DNA of 64,000 nucleotides from NCBI RefSeq assembly GCF_017591425.1, contig NW_024466512.1:22745501-22809500 (forward strand). The letters are read 5' to 3'. The stretch's first letter is position 1. Every line of letters starts with the position of its first letter. Under the pieces are notes generated by a model that worked only from the letters and a program-made list of their open reading frames with translations, did not search any database and was not told the origin of the DNA. The stretch is from Ochotona curzoniae. Lineage: Eukaryota; Chordata; Mammalia; Lagomorpha; Ochotonidae. The translations under genes and the position numbers were made by a program. Positions 35,890 through 49,500 of the stretch are shown here, in pieces.

Positions 35890-36168
35890 GGATTCAAATT
35901 TGTTTATTTCTGTAAAAACAAAAAGGGGTGCACTCACAGAATATTTCTTCACCTGGTTCTCTCCCTAAATGCTGATGATAGCTGGTGCTGGAACAGGTGA
36001 AGCCAGGAGCCAAAAGCTCTTGCCAGGGTCTCTCATGTGAGTGGTATGGGTACAAGTAATTGAGGACCTGCTGTCCTTCTGGGTGAATAAGCATGGAGCT
36101 GGATTGGGATATGGAATACAGTTGTCCCAAGTGATGGCCCACCCCACTGCACTATAGCACTCACAATG
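35890..36168 (-). mobile_element. Old rabbit-like CSINE, minus orientation
   Basis: TTCACCTGGTTCTCTCCCTA, CCAGGGTCTCTCATGTGAG and GAGCTGGATTGGGA are recognisable as SINE complement. Diverged. Confidence 0.65.
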
Positions 36169-37276
36169 GGGTTTTAAGCAGTCTGAGGCTCAAAAGACAG
36201 GTCAAGTTGAAGTCCCCTTTCCCCCACAGACCACTCCTGATGTCCCCTACTCTTGACATCTCTCAAGACCCATCCTGGCACATCTGACGAACATAAAGGC
36301 TTCTCTTCTGTGCTCAGGCTCAGTCTAGGCTCACTATCAAGCAGTGCCTCAGGCAAAGACCAGCCCAACCATGGCCTGACATCCAGTTCCTGTAGGAAGC
36401 CAGTAAAAGTCCTTGTCCGTTGCTCTATGATGCATCCCTGACAGGAATTGGCCTTTTCCTGAGCTGAGCACCATCTGCTAAGGCACATCTTCCATGGCTG
36501 TGCCTTGCCCCCAAGCCATGGGTTAGCAGATATTAGAAGAAGGAACCGGATGTCCTTTTCTGTGACTGACAGGGTCACAGGTCCTACCCCTTCAGTGCTG
36601 GGACAGAGAAGCCTTGCAGCTCCCCATTCCTGCACTGTGGAGGAGGGGCCCTGCTTGTCCACTGACCAGGGACAGTTATGGGGAAAATATAAAGAAGGCT
36701 CAGACCTCTTGGCTGCACTGGGAAGGGATGCGACACTGACCAGTCTGTCATCCTGGCCTTCATCCCCAACCCAGTCCATGCTAGCCCTTTGAGGAGCTTT
36801 TAATGGAAATGAGCTCAGACCCGCAATGCAGTCCTAGTCTCTCGCCTTCATCTTCACTTCTCTCCATATTCATCTCTTGCAGTGGGCTTTTTCTCCCAAC
36901 CCTCCTCCCACTTCTAGCCCCACTCCTCCCTCATATTCCCCTCTCTCATGTCTTCAACATTTGACTCCCACTTCCCTTGCACCTATTCCTCTCATCTCCT
37001 GGGACTTGCAGGTATAGGGAAGGAGCAAGGGAAGAATGAGGAGAGGGAGGGAAAAAGCCCCTGGCAGGATGGATGCTCAGCCCCTCCCCTCTGCTCCCTT
37101 CCTTCCCCTCCCCTCTGTGCATGGATTACCTGGCAAAGGCTGCAGACAGAGCTGGTGACAGCAGCGGCTCTTAAGCTCCCCTCCTTGCCCTCTGCTAGCT
37201 GGGCTGCCTATCATTTGCTCTTTCTTTCTCTAAGTGAGAGTGGACGACGTGGGGAACTAGGTCTCTGCTGCTCCCC
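36169..37276. other. PKD2L1: PKD2L1 upstream region (promoter and 5' UTR not resolved)
   Basis: No TATA box is placed with confidence. 37020-37200 has purine-rich and C-rich segments. An in-frame TGA at 37235-37237 limits the coding start. The transcription start cannot be fixed from sequence. Confidence 0.4.
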
Positions 37277-37511
37277 ATGGACCATGAAGAAGGTTTCCAG
37301 AGACAGGAGCAGCACAAGTTGGAGAGTGAAGCCTGGGATAACCCTGCCTACAGCAGTCCTTCTTCCCCACACGGGACACTGAGGATCTGCACCATCACCA
37401 GTGTGGTGCCTCAACAACCCCAACCCATGAAGCCTGAGGATGTCCCGCAGAAAGGAAGACCAAGGACCCTGATGTCCAGCTGTTGCCTGAGGGTCCAACG
37501 TGGCATCAGAG
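37277..37511 (+). CDS. PKD2L1: PKD2L1 coding exon 1 (codons 1-79)
   Basis: Cytosolic N-terminus with the conserved AWDNPAYS and [11 protein letters not shown] blocks. It ends GGCATCAGAG|GTATGC. The first 18 residues and residues about 57-66 diverge from human, which is usual for this tail. The length to the conserved Trp (residue 20) equals human, supporting this ATG. Confidence 0.93.
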
Positions 37512-40500
37512 GTATGCACAGGGTAAAGGGGGGTTTGGGGAAATCATGGGGTGGAGGGTCTAAGTAAGAGGTGTTCCAAAGAAAACATGAAATCACTGGG
37601 GTTTGTGAGTTGCCTAGGTTAGAGCTGCCTGCCCCAGTGCTGAGGCCATGCTCGGGTCCAAAGGGGGAAACCTAGTGTGGTCATCTCTAAGGAGGGGCAC
37701 ATGGGTGTCAGGCTGAGTGAGGACCTGGGCACAGTACTTCCATACACTGTCCCATTTGGCTCAGGTGCCTCCTTCCTGCCTTGTTCTGTAGGATCCAAGG
37801 CACCCACCCTGCCTGCCTCATGGAGTCGGAGAGTGCAGGCACAGGTGTGGGCAGCGGGAAGTGGGCAGATTCAGTCAAGGGGCAAGACAATGGGCATGAG
37901 AAACTCAGCTGGAAAAGGGTACAGTTCCAGGGCAGAGCAGTGGGGGTAGCTGGGAACAACACTGCTGTCAGGCATCCTGATCACTCTCCCAATGCCCCTT
38001 AGGACTTTGGGGAACGACCCTGACAGAGAACACAGCTGAGAACCGGGAGCTTTATGTTAAGACCACCCTGCGGGAGCTGCTGGTGTACATCGTGTTCCTG
38101 GTGGACATCTGTCTCTGTAAGTAGCTTCTGCTTCCATGTCCCTGACTCCTGGAGCTGTGTGCAGTGACTGTCTCTGCCTTCCTGCAGGTGACACTCATTT
38201 CTGCAAGCTATGGCCTCGGAACCTCATGCATCAGTCTTCAGACCCTACTCAGTACCTCTCAGCTCCAGATACTTGGTTTAAAAATAATTTGTCACTGTTT
38301 ACAGTACAAGGAAAGCAGGTGGCAGATGGGAGAGTGGCCTATAGAAGGAGAGTGGAAGAACCATGATGTGGAATGCTGAAGTTGGCCCAGCAGGTGCTCT
38401 TAGGCCCAAAGATGAGGATAGGAGTTTTATACTTCCTTACAATGTTGCACAGGAAGTGAAGTTTGCCTCACTCATGAGGGTTGTGTTTGGCTGTGTGTAT
38501 GGTATGCTGACTGAGGCTGCAGCAGGCCCACAGCTAAGGTGTCCTGCTCACTAGGGGCCCAGTGCCCCAGCAGGCACTGGTCCTGTTAGGGGCATGGATC
38601 TATGCACAGGGAAGCTGAAGCTCTGATCACATTAAGCAGATGCCATCAGCTTGTCAGAGTGTGCACCCTCCAGGAAGGTGGGGCAGAAGGCACTTGTTTC
38701 TGCTGGGCTCTGTAGGGATTCTGTGAGGCCCAGGGGCCTTCTGAATGTTTTACCACTGGTCCCTAGGCACAGAGTGAAAGGGGACTTGCATGTGAGGACC
38801 CAGGGCACACTTGTGTGCATCCTGCAGGGCCCCTTTGGTTCGTTCCAGCAAGTGACTGTCAGAGTTCATTGTTGACATTGACTTTTGTCTCCACCACCTG
38901 TCAGGAAGGTATGTTCCTTTCCTCTGTCAGCTCCTGTGACAGCGCTGAAGCCCACAGGCAGGGCCTTTCTCCAGAGTGACATCAATGTCTGTGGTCCCAG
39001 ATCAGACATTTTGGAACATGGCTGGGCAGTCTCCAGTTTACCGGAGTTACTGGGAATCTTGTCTGCCTCCTTTGGCTGTGGCTGGGAGAGGCTGGGTTCT
39101 GGAAGCCCAGAGTTCCATCCACTCATGTTCTCTGTTTTCAGAGGCCTCAATGCAGTGGTCAGTGGCAGGTCATCCGGGGCTTGCTGACGTCGGGCACAGA
39201 CTCGGTCTGATGCCTGTGGAATCCCTGAGGGCCAAGCGTGTCAGAGGCCTCGGGTTTGGGGTGCAGAATATGCAGGGTCCCTGCTCTGCTGTCTCCCATG
39301 GTGCCCTGGCAGGGCCAGGCAGCCCAGCCTGGGCAATGTCAGTGGGGACTTTACTGTCAGTGTGGAGCGTTCCATTTTACTACAGTTGGGCAGCTCTGTT
39401 TCCTTCCATTGCCAGGCCTCATGGGAGCATCTTAGATGACTGGCATGTGGGCCTTTCCCATCAGGGCTCAGCGTCTCCTTTGTAGAACCTCCCTGTTCTG
39501 TTGCACACTGACTTGCCTGACACTCTGCAGTGACTTTTCAACTGTTTGAGTGACATAGCTGTCCTTTTTCTCCTTGGTCATTTTTCCTTCTAGTTAAACA
39601 ATTTCGATCTTCTTGCTAAATCAGTGACAGTGATGTTCTTAGAGGTGGTGTTGTGTAGAGATGGCAGGCAGAGGCTCTGAACTTATACAGATTTTGCGTT
39701 CAGGTGTCATACTCTACCATTTACCATTGAGGGACATTGAGCAAGTTGTTCAACTTCCTTGAGGTTTGGTTTCCTCAAGAAGATTGTGGGAGATAGTATC
39801 CCTGACGTCATTTACTGAGAGCCTGGCTTGTCCTAGAACACTTCTGCCCACCTACTACCCTGGTTCCTGTCTCTAGCCCTGGAGTACAAGATGCCAGGTA
39901 CTGCCAAAAGTATTCCATGAGCATCTGACCAGCACAGAATACTCCTGCTGTATCCTAACTTGGGGACCAATGAGGACAGACAGAAGGAGTGGTATCTGAG
40001 TGGAAACCAGAGAGATGAGGAGCATTTAGTTAGTTAGAGGAAGATAAAGAGAGGGGAGGTTTCTGAGAAGACGGGAGGGCACTACCAAGGCTGGGGTGCT
40101 TGGGCCCAGTTTAATGAATGTGCGTGTGTTCAGGAGCAGAGAAACTCAGCAGCTGAGTGGGCACAGATGTGCAGGCCAGGTAAACAGGGGCAGCTCATGG
40201 TGTGCTGGATAAGGCATTGTACACAATTGGCACTTTTATCCTGAGGGCTTCAAGGGAAATATCCAAAAGGCTATTTGCCTGGGAGTGATATGACACATTC
40301 TAACACCTTCTGATTCTGGGAAGCAGATCTAAGTTGGATTTGAGTAAGCTGAATGAGAAAGGTGACGGTCCCAATGCTAAAAATCCAGCAGGGAGCCGGA
40401 TGGGAAGTGGGGCCACCGGAATTAGAACTGGCGCCCATATGGGATCCTAGCACTTTTAAGGTGAGGTCTTTAGCGGCTAGACCACTGTGCTGGGCCCCAT

Positions 40501-43500
40501 AATCATTCTTATCAAAATAGATAATAGTTAATAGGAACCTAAAACAATCTGTGATAGCAAATATATTTTTGTAATCTTGGAAAATTTGAAAACATTTTGA
40601 AATTTTCTTTTACATCTAGACTAGTTATTTTAAAATGTTTGAAAACTAAACCCATATATAAAGATTACATGCTGCGTGTCTCCAATTAATTATATGACTT
40701 TCTGGGAAAGGCCAGACTGTGGAAAGAGTAAAAGTTGTTAGCGGTTGCCAAGGTGAGAGGTAAGAGGGATGAATAGGCGAAACATGGAGGATTTGGAGAG
40801 CTGAAGGTGCCCCTTTTAGCACTGGCTTATGTTACAACAGCAGAGGGAAGTTATGCATTTGCCTAACCCACAGAATGAACCACACCAACAGTGAGCCCAA
40901 AAGTATACTGTGGAAGTTGCCTGATAAAGAGTGCCAGTGAAAGTCAATCATGTAACGAGTGTGGCACTCTAGTGTGTGATTTTATCAGTGGGAAGGCTGT
41001 AGCTATGAGGGTGTTAGGATAAAGGATATATGGAGAAGTTTTGCCTAAGTTTTACTCTGAACCTACAGTTGCTCAAAAAATATACATATATATTTTAAAG
41101 TTCATTAACAGTACACTTTCATGGTAATATTTAATCGTGCCTATTACCAAATAGCTAAAAGAGAAAATCTTAAATATTCTTAACACAAAGAAATGATATA
41201 CATGGGGTGTATCTAATTGTTATTCAACTAGGCTTGATCATTTCACATGTGTACATGTGATAAAACATCATGCTATAGCTCACAATTAATTATACATCGT
41301 GTTGTTTGTCAAATAAGAATAAAAATATATAACTCAATAAAAGTATCTGATAATTTATGGCTGGCTTCACATATAGAGATAGTGTCACTTGAGCAGTATC
41401 TTTTAAGTAACTGCTGCCAGCATCATTATTAGTACCTTATCTAAGGCCCAGCACAGTAGCCTAGTGGCTGAAGTCCTCACCTTGTACCTACTGGGATCCC
41501 ATATATGCACCGGCCTGTTCATGTTCTGGTGGCCCTGCTTCCCATCCAACTGCCTGCTTGTGACCTGGGAAAGCAGTCAAGGACATCCTAAGGTCTTGGG
41601 ACCTTGCATTTGCATGGGAGACCCGAAAGTCTCCTGGCTCTTGGCTCTTGGCTCCTGGCTTCAGATCAGCTCAGCTCCAGCTGTTGCAGCCACTTGGGGA
41701 GTGAATCATAGGACAGAAGATCTTCCTTTCTATCTCTCCTCCTCTCTGTATATCTGACTTTCCAATAAAAATTTTAAAATCTTTAAAAAAATACTTAATC
41801 TCACTGATTACTCTTAGTACCTCTGAGAAAATGTTTCAATTATCATGTCCATTTCACAATTCACAAAAAGATTAGATGTGGCAACAGTTTTGTCAAGTCT
41901 GCAAAGCAAGCAAGTGGAAGAAGCAGGTATACAGCCTAGCAACTATTTGCCAGACTCTGATTCTAAGACTTTTCTCTGCCTGGGACTCATGCAGCCTCTG
42001 TGTGCACAGGAAGTACATGATTCATTAACACCCATCAATGTTATAACAAGGATGGTCCTCTCATCCCTTCATACCTGTGGAGTATGGGGAGAATTCAACT
42101 GGAAAGCTGATGTTCTTTCTTTTTGGTTGGTATATTCAAAAGATGATATAAATAAAACACTGGAAGACATTTAAAAATTCAATTCCCTGCCACTCCAACA
42201 AAGATATTTCATTTGCCAGTACTTATCCATACATTTACATATTTTAACCTTTTAAATCCTTTGTATGTTCATCTATAATTGCATCACAAACACTTCCTTA
42301 TGTTTCTAAGTAGGTTTATGTTTTTCATTTTAATTACAACAGTCACACAAAATTTAACTGAAACGTTTCTCTTGGGGTTTCAATATTTGTCTATTATAGA
42401 TAAATGTACCTATACACGCTACTTAAAAAAAAAAAACACTAATTCCCTTGAAAATTTTAATGGAGATATATTGCTACACCCCAAGATAGAAATCCCCGCT
42501 TAGTATTTGGTGGTAGTTGTCACTGTGCCTCTCTAGAGGATGAAACAGACTTCTGACATTAGTGATGTGAATCACACCAATTTTGGCACAACCTCACAAA
42601 ACTAGATTTCTTCATTTCTCATTTTTAGAATCAAATAGATATAAAATGGTACAATTTCTTTTAGTGTGTCCTTGATTATTACTAAGGAAAGATAGTTTTT
42701 TCCTATTTTAATTAGTGACATGTTCTGACTTTCTGTAAATTTATAAATATACATTAAGAGGGACATGGGAGAAGACAGAGTGCTTAGATCTTGGACCATT
42801 CACACTCCTAATGAGAGCCAACCAATGAGACTCTCAATTCGAGATCTGGTTTCCTGGAAATGGAAAGAAGCACTGATATAGTTAGACCTCAGCTATGTGG
42901 CAGTATAGCCTGGGGTGGGCCCACATTTCTTCTCCCCCATGCTTTTTTCTGGGAACTTGTGAGCTTAAGAAGCCAAAGCTGCTTGGCATCTCATCTGGCT
43001 AAAATAGAGCTATCTTTTTTTTTTTTCATGCAGATGCAGGTGATGTGGGTGGACCATCAATCTTCTCCTAATAACGGTAGCCGTTTACACTTTTGCAAAG
43101 AGCTGGCAGACCTATCATCTTATTTGATCGTGACGGCAGTCCTGAAAGGGATAGATACTATTACTTCTCTTCCACAGACAAGAAGAATGTTCATGTTGTC
43201 ATTATGAATCATTCAGGAGTGAGGATTAGTCATTCAGAACGATCCTGGTGGGTGAAATTGGCCCTGACCCAGCTACTCCTCAGCAGAGAAAAGTGCTGGA
43301 GAAAGATCTTCCTGCTTCCCCTCCAGCCACCCCACACCATCATGTTATTTATGAAAGGGCTTCCAGCCCTTTGTCTTGTTGGAAAGATGGCTGTAGCCTT
43401 TTGTTGATGGAGAAACATTGACGATCTTTGTGTTGAAACAGTGGCTGTTTGTTTTAGGAGACATCATTGTCATCTCAGAGGTGCACCTGGAGCTGGGCCT

Positions 43501-46500
43501 GTATAGGAGAGACTCTGAGCCAGGGCATAGCTCAGTCTGGTTGCCATGGAGTTGGTCAGGGCGGGCAGAGTCCCTCAGCCTTCAGTGATTCATGTCTACA
43601 CATCCATTAATGCTAACTGGATGTTCTTCATCCATCACTGGTTGCTATGAAATGCCTGCCTCTATTTATTCTGCTTTATTTTATTGGATCTCGAGGGTCT
43701 GTCCATAGATTGTTGGAATCCTACATTTTCGGGAGAGGTTACAATGAGCTTAGAGATCTGAAAGATGTCTTTCTTGGTAGTAATTCTTTCTTGTCAAGGA
43801 GTGGAACAGAAATGCATTGGAGGCTCGTAAAATGTCTGCAGGTGAGCCCCTGTGTGGCTGTAGTGAAAGCCTTTGGTCACATGAAGTCATGACTTCTGTG
43901 AAGACTCAGCGAAAGAATAGAAAGAGCATGGGACCTAGAATAAGGTTTAAATGAGGATGCTCATGGTTGTTAGCCATCCATCTTTGACATTATTGGTCAA
44001 GATCCTTACATTTCTCTATGACTTGGTTTCCTTCTCAAGTGAGGATAAAGTTTGCCTTTGTGAGTTTGTGCCTGGAATACAGTAGGCTCTCAGTAAACAT
44101 CAGTTGGCATTGCACATTAAGGTATAAATTAGGAAAATACTGAAGAACATCTCAGTGTTCTGAATTGTTGTGGATGAGATCAGACTTGGTGCTGTTGTGT
44201 TAAGCAGCCACAGAAAGAGTAGGTGTCCAGATGTTACAGTAGAGTCTGAGTCCTAGCTCCAACCCTCACCAGATGAGTGAGCCTGAGCAAATCTCTGACA
44301 CTCAGAATTTCATGATTTATGGGAAATTTTACTCAGAGGTAGGACAGAATTATCAAACATGATAGTAGACATTGTGTGAACAAGGTCTTTGAAAACTGTG
44401 AAATAAGGTACACAGGTAATTGAGTGTAATAATATTAATGTAGTATCTTGACTTATTGATTAGTGTCAGACATGTCCTCCATCCTGGACAGAGGTTCTAG
44501 CCCAAGAGAGAAGGATATCAGTTCTCAGTGCCATGCTTCCTGCAGTCTCTGGCTTTCCTGAAACCCTTTCTGGAGTTTGTTACTCTCTCTCTTACCCAGG
44601 AATATATTTGTACAAGATTCTATTTTCTTCACATGCTTCAACTAAGCCACATGTTGCAACAGATTAAATGGCAGAAGCTGACATAAAAAGCAGCTGCCTT
44701 CTATTAAGACAGATGTTAAGGAGCTTTACAAATGTGAAAACAATGCTGCTTTTCTCATTAAAATTTTTTTGTGATGTCTCAGGGAATGTAGGTTGTTCTA
44801 AAAAATAAAAATATGTTATTTGTGTTTACATGTATTGTGTTATTTTTGAATGAACACATTAATAAATATTTCTTCAGAGTTAATTTCTAATGAGATAATG
44901 AGGCACTGAGTCAGAGCTGGTCTAATTAGATAATTTCACAGCATGGAGGAAAAGAAAATGTGAGGAGATCCTGGGTATTCACACATCCATTTGTTTGAAC
45001 ATTTTTAAAGTCCTACCATGTACTGGGCCCTTGGTCAGGTGCTGAGGACTTCAGAATACTTGAGGCACATCCTCAAGAGGGAGACCACCAGGTAAGCCAG
45101 CGGTGGCAGGGTGAGGAGTATTGCAGGGAGGGCTGCTCCAGGAGCACGGTGAGATGTGGGGGCAGAGTGATCAGGGAGCCCTGGCACTCTTGCAGGGCCA
45201 GGGGCAGGAACCCACTCACGTCTGAGAGGTCCAAACTCATTGCCAGGGAGGCCTGAAGGCATTGCCATTTCCCTGCTTGCTTGCTTGCTTGCTTACTTGT
45301 TTGCTTAAAGGGTGTTGGCTCAGTCCATGGAGGCAGGGGTCAGAGGAGGTGGCGTCAGCCAACCAAGCCAGCTGAGGCCTCAGGCCATGACTGTGTGAGA
45401 GCTTTGCCAGTCGGAGTCTCAGTGGGCAAGTAAAAGGAAAAAAAGGTCAAGCACGATTTCTTTTCATTCCCTTGCAAAATAAAGAAAAATAAAACTGGGA
45501 ATATCTTTATTAGATTTTTACCCAATGTGTAGTCCTTGTTTTCACAAACTCTAGTTGCACAGCTGTCAGAGCCACTCCCTGTACTCACTGTTGCCAGTGG
45601 GGCACTTCGTGTCAGCCATTTTCCAGACACACAGAAATGTATGTGAATCTTCCAACAGAAGCTCAGGGTGGTCACACTGGAAGGAGTTGTGTGGTCGTGA
45701 GGAGAGCCTTGGTGAGCTGCAGAGGCCACTGCCGGAGATAGAGCAGTGTGGGAAGCCCTCGTCCAGTGTGACGGCCAAGGGCCGCAGAGGCCGTGCAGGA
45801 GGATCTCTGGACACACTCTGAAAGACAGATCCTACTTCAGAATAACAAGGAACCACCAGGGCAGCCCAGGGGCAGGAACGTGCTTTTTGCTGGATCCTTC
45901 TGGGTCCTGGACCAGCTCTCCCAGCACCTACTCCTTTCTCCTCCCTCTCCCTTCCCTGCCTCTGTACATACCTTTGGGCTTCTCCTCCTCTCTGATCCCT
46001 GTCTTCCTGTTCTCCTGCTGAGAAACATGTTTTCCACTCTGTTCTTGAGCACCAGGAAAGTTTGCAGTGTCTCAGGAAGATCATGGCCTTCCACATGACA
46101 TCGTTTCTGTTTAAATTGTTTAAACATCAGCCAATGCATTCATTACTTGTTTGCTTTCCCTGTAAGTGGGACCATTTAAGAGCGTCTTCTTTTGTATGAA
46201 ATAAGTGTTAGATTTAAGGAGACAATGCACTTCTCTGGGGTCACCAAAGCTGTCTTCACACAGTTTTCTGGGGTGACCCTTAATTTTCTTTTCTTTTTTT
46301 TTTTTAAATTATATTTTTGACAATCTTTACATAGTTAATTAGGGTAAAAAGGTTCAAGGGCTATAGGAAAGTGGATAAGACTATTATTTCCATATTGTTT
46401 CCTTCATGTTTGAAGGGGGGTATTAAGGGAGAAGGCCCACCCAATTTCCCACCCGCCCCAGGTCCCGGATGTAGGGCATGCTCCGAGGTTCTTGCTCAAG

Positions 46501-49500
46501 TGGTTTTGATAGTTCACCAGTTATGAATTGCTGCCAATCTTGCCACTCCAAGCATGATGAGTGACCCTTAATTTTCAATACTTTGTGAATCCATCACAGA
46601 TGATGCTACCCTTCACAGACCCAGTAACTTCAGAAAGAATCAATTCTTGGCTTTTGGGGAAACATGTGGTTTGGTTTTGGTGTTGACTATCCTGTTGTTG
46701 TCACAGGGACTTACTGCGTTGGAATGCAAACTTAAACGTAAATTCAAGGTTTCTATTAGTGAAATCATTCATTTTCAACTCTGTTAACTTAGTCACCTTC
46801 CCTTTACCATTTATTAATACGTTGTATGAAATGGTGGTACTGGAATTGGCATGAGCCCTGCAGGTTTTTCCTGATTCCTTCTGAGTCCACATTGTTGAAG
46901 ACTCCAGCTGTTAACAGCAGGGGCTCTTCCTCTGATGCTTCCTGTGGTTCTATATGAAATATATTTTTGCACTCAAAAGCACAGCACAATGGGTCAATGA
47001 CTAAATCCTCACCCTGCAAGCACCAGGATCCCATATGGGCTCTAGTTCTTGTCCCAACTACTCCACTTCTCATCTAGCTCCTTGTATGGCCTGGGAAATC
47101 AGTAGCGTATAGCCTAAAAATCTTGGGATGCTCTACAACTGCATGGGAGACCTGGAAGAAGCTCCTGGCTCCTGGTTTTGATTCAGCTCAGCTCTGGCCA
47201 TTGCAGCCATTTGGGGAGTGAACCAGTGGATGGAGGATCTTTCTTTGTCTCCTTTCTGTCAATCTGATCTGCCTTCCCAATGAAGATAAAGCTTCAAAAT
47301 AAATAAATATATATATTTTGGGCTCATCTAAAAAGAGAAAAAATATCTTTGGGCCTCAGCTCTATACCATTTTTGTGTGTGTGTGACTTTAGTTTTTTCT
47401 TCTTTTTTAAAAAGGTATATGCATTTGTTTATTTGAAAGTCAATAATTCAGGATAGAGAGAGAGAGGTGAAAAAGCAGATCTTCCAACACAGATCTTCCA
47501 TCCACTGCTTCACTCCCTAAATGGTCACCATTACCACAGTAGGGCCAATCCCAAGCCAAGAACTTCTTCCTGATCTCCTATGTGGGAAAAGAGGCCCAAA
47601 CACTTGAGTCGTTTTCTGCTGCTTTCCTATGATTGTTAGCACAGAGCTAGACATAAAGTGGAGCAAGCGGGACTTGAGCTGGTACCCATATGGAATACCA
47701 ACATTGCAGATAGTGGCTTTACACGCTATACCACAACATGGCCCCAAGTGGCTTTAGTTTTCCTAAGATAATAATTTTCTGAATGATTTTGGCAAAACAG
47801 TGCAAGGAAACAGTAAAAGTAAGCACAAGTCTTCTGTAGCCTTCTGTGGGATCAGGTGTAACCACTGCTGACTCATTAGCTTAAGAAAAGCCAATATCAA
47901 GACCAGGCTCCTAGATTTTACTCCATGTGGTGTCCTCCAGCCCTCTTGTTTGCTACCCAAAGACAGGATGACGAGGCTCTTACATACGTCTTATGACACA
48001 GACAGAAGTTCATGCTGTCGTGGGGTTTCCAGACAGCACACACATAATTCTGTGGAGTGTGGGGGCAGATTTTTTTTTTTTAGCATCACTCTGAGATGGA
48101 TCATCCATTTGATGAAGGACTTTTGATCTCCACTTGCCTTAATAACTCGAAGCTGTTCTGAAACTACGTAAGAATTAGCACTCAGAAAGAGTGTTTATCC
48201 TAGTCATTAAGATCTTCGTGTTCTATACCAGAGTAAATGATTCACTTCTCACCTCTGGCTCCTGACTGCAGCCTCCTTCCAGTGCAGACCATTGGAGGCA
48301 GGGTTGATAGCTCAAGTAATTAAGTTTCTGCCACTTTTTTAGGAGACTTGGGTTGCATTCCTGGCTTCTGGCTTCAGCCCAGCCATTATAGGCACCAGGT
48401 AATGGGAGCATATGCTCTCTGTCTCTCTGCTTTTCAAATAAATAAAAGAAAATGCTAAAAAGAATTTAGAAATTAGCACCTATCACATAAGGCTGCACTT
48501 ATTCTACAAGAATTGCTTGCTGTTCTCTGCCTTGCCTCTGGGTTTAGAATTGAATAGAACAGCAAGTTCCAGCCACTGATCACAGGGTGTCTTTGTGCTC
48601 TGGTCCTTGGGCCCATCTCCAAGTGTCCAGATATCTAATTTCAGTCCACCTCCTGATTTTGCTACAATAATTCAGCATGCACAAATATTTATGGATCTGT
48701 TCCTGCTGTGTTAAGATCTCAGGGTTACTGAAAACTTAGAGAAATCACTAACCGGTTCTTGGATTCATTTTCCATATTCTGGCCTTTTCACCCTCATTTT
48801 GATTCAGTGTCCTTTAATAGCAATTCGTAGTCATTCTTGGGTTCTGAACATGATATCTCAAAGCAAAAACAGCCACATTTTCTAGAATTTCAGTATTCTA
48901 AGCCTAAACTCTAGAAATCTTGATAATGCTTAGAGGCTTTGTGACTGGGGCAGATGTGAGTGGTCAAGTTCTCTCAGCTGCAATTTCTTTTGTGTGTGTG
49001 TGTTCATTCTTTTTAAAATTTTTTATTATTACTTTTAGCATTTTGTGACACAGTACCATAGACCCCTGGGATTTCCCTTATCCCCTCCCCAAACCCCCCA
49101 CCAAGTTCCCCTATATCATTACTAAAGTATCATACACAGTCATATTTCCATTATTGTGGGTATGGACAATGACAGAGAATCCATCATCCTATTGTCATAT
49201 AGTAAACAGTTTCATTGGGAGTCCATCTTTAGTCTGGAAGTAGAGATGCATACTGTATTGCATCCTCACATCTGGATATGTTAGTCTCCATTTCACAGTT
49301 ACTGTACATCCCCTTAAATGAAAAGCCACCATACAAAATAAACAACAGGAAGAAAAAAGAAATTAACAACACCATGAAGTTAAATAACATGCTACTGAAT
49401 GACTAATGTGTCGCTGAGGAAATGAAAAAGAAAATCAAGAAGCTTCTTGAAGAAAATGATGCTACTGTATGATCTATGAGTCATTGAAGAATTTAATCTG

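Noticed and set aside
36174..36779. 201-codon minus-strand open frame upstream of PKD2L1
   Set aside because: No recognisable domain, no splice or family support, and overlapping frames on the other strand. Most likely chance in G/C-richer DNA.
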